Origin: Paracidovorax avenae
Lineage (GTDB): Bacteria > Pseudomonadota > Gammaproteobacteria > Burkholderiales > Burkholderiaceae_C
NCBI RefSeq assembly: GCF_040892545.1
Contig: NZ_CP156079.1
Coordinates: 3,569,501 to 3,633,500, forward strand
Direction of reading: 5' to 3'
Length of the DNA: 64,000 bases
Positions within the stretch are counted from its first letter, which is position 1, and every line of letters begins with the position of its first letter. A program made the position numbers and the translations under genes. Positions 61,226-64,000 of the stretch are shown here, one piece after another. Below the pieces are notes generated by a model. That model searched no databases. It saw only the letters and a list, made by a program, of their open reading frames with translations, and had not been told where the DNA came from.

Positions 61226-62787
61226 CGCGCGCGCATTTCTTCTCCCATCGTCCCTGCCCGCGCCTCGCCGTGGGCGCGGCCCTGGCAGCCGCGCTGCTCG
61301 CGGCGGGCTGCACCAACCTCGCGCCGCCGTTCAGTCAGCCCGCGCTGCCCGTGCCGGAGGCGGTCGGCACCCCGTCCGCCCGCGGCACCGACAGCGTGAC
61401 GGCGACAGGCGCGGTGGACATCGACCCCGGGCCCTGGGAGTCGTTCATCACGGAGCCGCGGCTGCGCGGCGTGATCGCGCAGTCGCTCGAAGCCAATCGC
61501 GACCTGCGCATGGCGGTGCTGGCCATCGAGCGCGCCCGGGCCCAGTACGGCGTGAGCCGCGCGGACCTCTTCCCTACCGTGGCCGCCACGGGTGCGGGAA
61601 CGCGGGCGCGCACGGCCGACGACCTGACCGCCGCCGGGCGCGCCAATACGACCGCCCAGTACAGCGCCCAGATCGGATTCACGAGCTACGAGATCGACTT
61701 CTTCGGCCGGATCCGCAACCTCAACGATGCCGCGCTGCAGGAGTTCCTGCGCGTCGGCGACAACGCGCGCAGCGTGCGCCTGAGCCTGGTCGCCGACGTG
61801 GCCGGCGCCTGGCTCACGCTCGACGCCGACGCGCGCCGCCTGCTGCTCGCGCGCGAGACGCTGCGCACCCGGTCGCAGTCGCTCGCCCTGGCGCGGCGCA
61901 GCTACGAACAGGGCGCCACCTCGGGCCTCACGCTCACGCAGACACAGACCACGGTCGATACGGCGCGTGCCGATCTCGCCAGCGCCGCCACCCAGCTCGC
62001 CAAGGACCGCAACGCGCTCCACCTGCTGGTGGGACGCCCCGTGGACGATGCCCTGCTGCCACCGGCGGCCGTGGAGGCGCTGGCGCTCCCCCCCGCCGAG
62101 ACCGGGGGGGCCGCCGCGCAGGGCGGCGACCGCGCCGGCAGCCCCGATCCGGCACGCTGGCAGCGGCCCACGGTGTCCGTGGCGCAGGCCCTGGCGGTGC
62201 CCGCGGGCTCGCTGCCGTCCTCCACGCTGCTGCGGCGCCCTGACGTTCAGGCGGCCGAGCGCTCGCTGCGGGGCTCGTTCGCCAATATCGGCGCGGCGCG
62301 CGCCGCGTTCTTCCCCTCGATCACGCTCACCACCAGCGTGGGCACGGCGAGCAACGAACTGTCGGGGCTTTTCGGCGCGGGCAACGGCACCTGGAGCTTC
62401 GCGCCGCAGATCCGCCTGCCGATCTTCGACGGCGGACGCAACCAGGCCAACCTGCGGGTGGCCGAGGTCGCGCAGGAAACCGCCCTGGCGCAGTACGAGA
62501 AGACCGTGCAGGCGGCCTTCCGCGAGGCGGCGGATGCGCTGGCCGAGCGCGCCACGCTGCTGGAGCGCCTGCAGGCGCAGCAATCCCTCGTGGACTCCAG
62601 CCAGCGTGCGCTCGACCTGACCCTTGCCCGGTGGCGGCTGGGCGCCGACAGCTACCTGGCCGTGCTGGATGCGCAGCGCTCGCTCTACACCGCGCAGCTG
62701 GGGCTGATCGGCGTGCAACTGGCCGACCAGTCCAACCGGGTCACGCTCTACAAGGTGCTCGGCGGCTGGGGCGGCAGCGACGGCTGA
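61222..62787 (+). CDS. Outer-membrane efflux lipoprotein (OprM/NodT family)
   Basis: A 521-residue outer-membrane factor. Signal peptide and lipobox [17 protein letters not shown]. Two homologous repeats: the first with [20 protein letters not shown] and [19 protein letters not shown], the second with [33 protein letters not shown] and [18 protein letters not shown]. An insert around [20 protein letters not shown] is unusual and low in complexity. The C-terminal helix ends [14 protein letters not shown]. Start overlaps the pump stop (ATGA). It forms the TolC-like exit duct of the tripartite pump. Confidence 0.95.
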   Translation: MTRAHFFSHRPCPRLAVGAALAAALLAAGCTNLAPPFSQPALPVPEAVGTPSARGTDSVTATGAVDIDPGPWESFITEPRLRGVIAQSLEANRDLRMAVLAIERARAQYGVSRADLFPTVAATGAGTRARTADDLTAAGRANTTAQYSAQIGFTSYEIDFFGRIRNLNDAALQEFLRVGDNARSVRLSLVADVAGAWLTLDADARRLLLARETLRTRSQSLALARRSYEQGATSGLTLTQTQTTVDTARADLASAATQLAKDRNALHLLVGRPVDDALLPPAAVEALALPPAETGGAAAQGGDRAGSPDPARWQRPTVSVAQALAVPAGSLPSSTLLRRPDVQAAERSLRGSFANIGAARAAFFPSITLTTSVGTASNELSGLFGAGNGTWSFAPQIRLPIFDGGRNQANLRVAEVAQETALAQYEKTVQAAFREAADALAERATLLERLQAQQSLVDSSQRALDLTLARWRLGADSYLAVLDAQRSLYTAQLGLIGVQLADQSNRVTLYKVLGGWGGSDG

Positions 62788-62830
62788 GCCGCCGTGAGCG
62801 GCGCAGCTCAGGAAACGGCTGCGCGGGAGA

Positions 62831-63268
62831 TCAGGCGTCGAGGGGCAGGAGCGTCACCTCCACCGCATCGTCCAGCCATGCCATGGCGGGTTCGCCGGCC
62901 TCGTCGGCCACCCCCTGCCCGAAGAACTGCGACGCGCAGAGCACCTCCACGTCGATGCCCTCGAGGCTATGGCGGGCGATCACCGCGCCGATGCAGGCCG
63001 CGCGCGCCCGCTCCACGATGCCCCAGATGAGGGCCGTGCCGGCAGCGCACTGCATGCCGGCGAGCAGCGCCTCGGACCGCGCCCCGTCGGCGGACTTGTC
63101 GGCCAGCCAGGGCAACTGCTCGGCCAGCAGGGGGTCGCAGAGCAGCACTTCCAGCAGCTCGCGCGCCTTGGCGGGCTGCAGGGGCACGACGACGAAGCGC
63201 TCGGTATCGAAGCGCGGCGGGTGGGCGGGCAGCATGCCCATTTGGGCGGTGGCGTTCTGCAGGCTCAT
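62831..63268 (-). CDS. Small protein resembling GNAT N-acetyltransferases (divergent)
   Basis: A 145-residue protein. The middle (RFDTERFVVVPLQPAKAREL, LLCDPLLAEQLPWLADKS, TALIWGIVERARAACIGAVI) has the layout of a GNAT N-terminal half, but the acetyl-CoA loop (Q/RxxGxG/A) is not evident; GQGVADEAGEPAMAWLD is the nearest. It may be a shortened or non-catalytic member. Convergent with the efflux operon (43 bases). A ribosome-binding site (AGGAG-like, read AAGGCTCC on the plus strand... CCTTCC) is weak. Confidence in the gene is good, in the family moderate. Confidence 0.6.
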   Translation of the reverse strand: MSLQNATAQMGMLPAHPPRFDTERFVVVPLQPAKARELLEVLLCDPLLAEQLPWLADKSADGARSEALLAGMQCAAGTALIWGIVERARAACIGAVIARHSLEGIDVEVLCASQFFGQGVADEAGEPAMAWLDDAVEVTLLPLDA

Positions 63269-63571
63269 GGAAGGCTCCTATCCGGAAAATATCGATGCCA
63301 CGGAGGTTGCCTGCACACCGGCGCGACCGCCGGCCGCCCGGCGAAGGAGAGGGTCGGTATGCGAAATCGAGGGCGATTTCGGCGTGGTCCCGGACGCATA
63401 TGGCCAATGACCGGGGCGTGGCCGCGAGGCGATGCGCCTGCGGCCGAAGGGGGAGCCAGCCCGGGCCTGGCATCCCCTCTGCATGGCGAGAATCATGGTG
63501 GGACGGCCCGGAACCTTCGTCCCGGAGCGGGCAGCACCCCGCCATCACCGACTCTGCAAATGGCAAATGCT
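63269..63571. other. Intergenic stretch without a recognised gene
   Basis: 303 bases between two same-strand genes. GC falls toward the right end. No terminator with U run, operator dyad or protein-like frame was recognised. It may hold the promoter of the GNAT-like gene. Confidence 0.4.
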
Positions 63572-64000
63572 CTAACGAAGGAATGCTCCGTAGTCGAACC
63601 CGGGGGTGAAAACGGTCGACTGGTCCTGGAGTTGCATGGGCTGGTAACGTGGAGGCGAAGGCTCGTAGGCTGCACCGCCTTCGGTTTCGCTCTCGCTGTC
63701 CGTCTGCCTGGCAGCCATGGCCGCAGCGACCACGGCACGGTGCTGGTCCACGGTTGCGGTCAGTTTCCGCAATTTGTCTCTCACATCGTCCGGCCCCATT
63801 TGGCGTCCTGTGCCATTGAGATAGCTTTGGATTCTGCTACTCAATCGCTCGCATTGCCTTGCAACTTGCTGCATGCCGCGATCATCGGGATACTGAACCG
63901 CGTGTTCCAGCAGGGTCGCTATGTTGACCTGCTGCTGCCGAAGGGTTTCTGCAGCGTTTCGCACGGTTCGATCGCTCGCGCGCAGTGGGGTACGAGGGGC
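63572..64000 (-). CDS. Unidentified protein, C-terminal part (5' end outside window)
   Basis: The frame is open to the right edge of the window; a GTG at 63962-63964 is the first possible start inside but upstream codons remain open, so it is treated as partial (143 residues visible). It is predicted mostly helical: NAAETLRQQQVNIATLLEHA, MQQVARQCERLSSRIQSYLN, VRDKLRKLTATVDQHRAVVA, then an acidic/Ser/Pro-rich tail ending TPGFDYGAFLR. No family recognised. Codon use is less GC-rich than the neighbours. A secreted or effector-like protein is conceivable in a plant-associated relative, but nothing in the visible part proves it. Confidence 0.6.
   Translation of the reverse strand, partial: APRTPLRASDRTVRNAAETLRQQQVNIATLLEHAVQYPDDRGMQQVARQCERLSSRIQSYLNGTGRQMGPDDVRDKLRKLTATVDQHRAVVAAAMAARQTDSESETEGGAAYEPSPPRYQPMQLQDQSTVFTPGFDYGAFLR

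Overview
The window is a GC-rich chromosomal segment, about 70 % G+C by eye over most of its length. It is densely packed and every recognisable gene is bacterial. Gene content (etfBA with an acyl-CoA dehydrogenase, MoxR/DUF58/TgpA, DUF2242 lipoprotein, nitrate transporter behind a NasT-type regulator, Aer-type receptor) and a recurrent CCCCCTGAG-type intergenic repeat suggest a betaproteobacterium of the Comamonadaceae, probably Acidovorax/Paracidovorax-like. That assignment is inference from recall, not a database result. No rRNA, tRNA, insertion sequence, prophage or CRISPR array was seen.

Layout. 0-9.9 kb: minus-strand metabolic block (acyltransferase, nitronate-monooxygenase-like flavoprotein, acyl-CoA dehydrogenase, etfA, etfB, MscS channel, enoyl-CoA-hydratase-like protein, deacetylase-like hydrolase). 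10-15.4 kb: moxR, DUF58, TgpA-like transglutaminase and mltB. 15.4-17.6 kb: SmvA-like efflux pump with a divergent TetR regulator and an operator between them. 17.8-24.8 kb: beta-helix lipoprotein, two LivJ-type binding proteins without permeases, DUF2242 lipoprotein, a small heat-shock protein with a sigma32-like promoter, tsaD. 24.9-28.9 kb: nasT-like antiterminator gene, then a sigma54-type promoter, an ANTAR-type attenuator leader and the nitrate ABC transporter nrtABD. 29-30.2 kb: RibD/DHFR-like reductase and TetR regulator sharing a perfect operator. 30.4-31.2 kb: small protein and an RRM RNA-binding protein.

31.2-40.2 kb is the most interesting part: a lower-GC island. Eight minus-strand genes, most overlapping, encode two halves of a transketolase-like enzyme, a guanylate-kinase-like protein, an NDK-fold protein, a nucleotidyltransferase, a PuuD-like amidohydrolase, an SDR and an EamA exporter. 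They are flanked by a PLP enzyme of the cystathionine lyase/synthase family and a SAM methyltransferase. This has the look of a small-molecule biosynthetic cluster of unknown product, with no NRPS, PKS or PEP mutase. I could not match it to a cluster I know.

40.4-64 kb: DUF4440 protein, Fsr-like MFS transporter, class II UvrA (UvrA2), exonuclease III, a compact chemotaxis-like operon (CheA-like membrane kinase, MCP-like protein, CheX-like, CheY-like, no CheW), an SDR/LysR pair, cytoplasmic trehalase, a CBS-domain protein, an Aer-like receptor, a complete tripartite RND efflux operon, a GNAT-like protein and an incomplete unidentified gene at the right edge.
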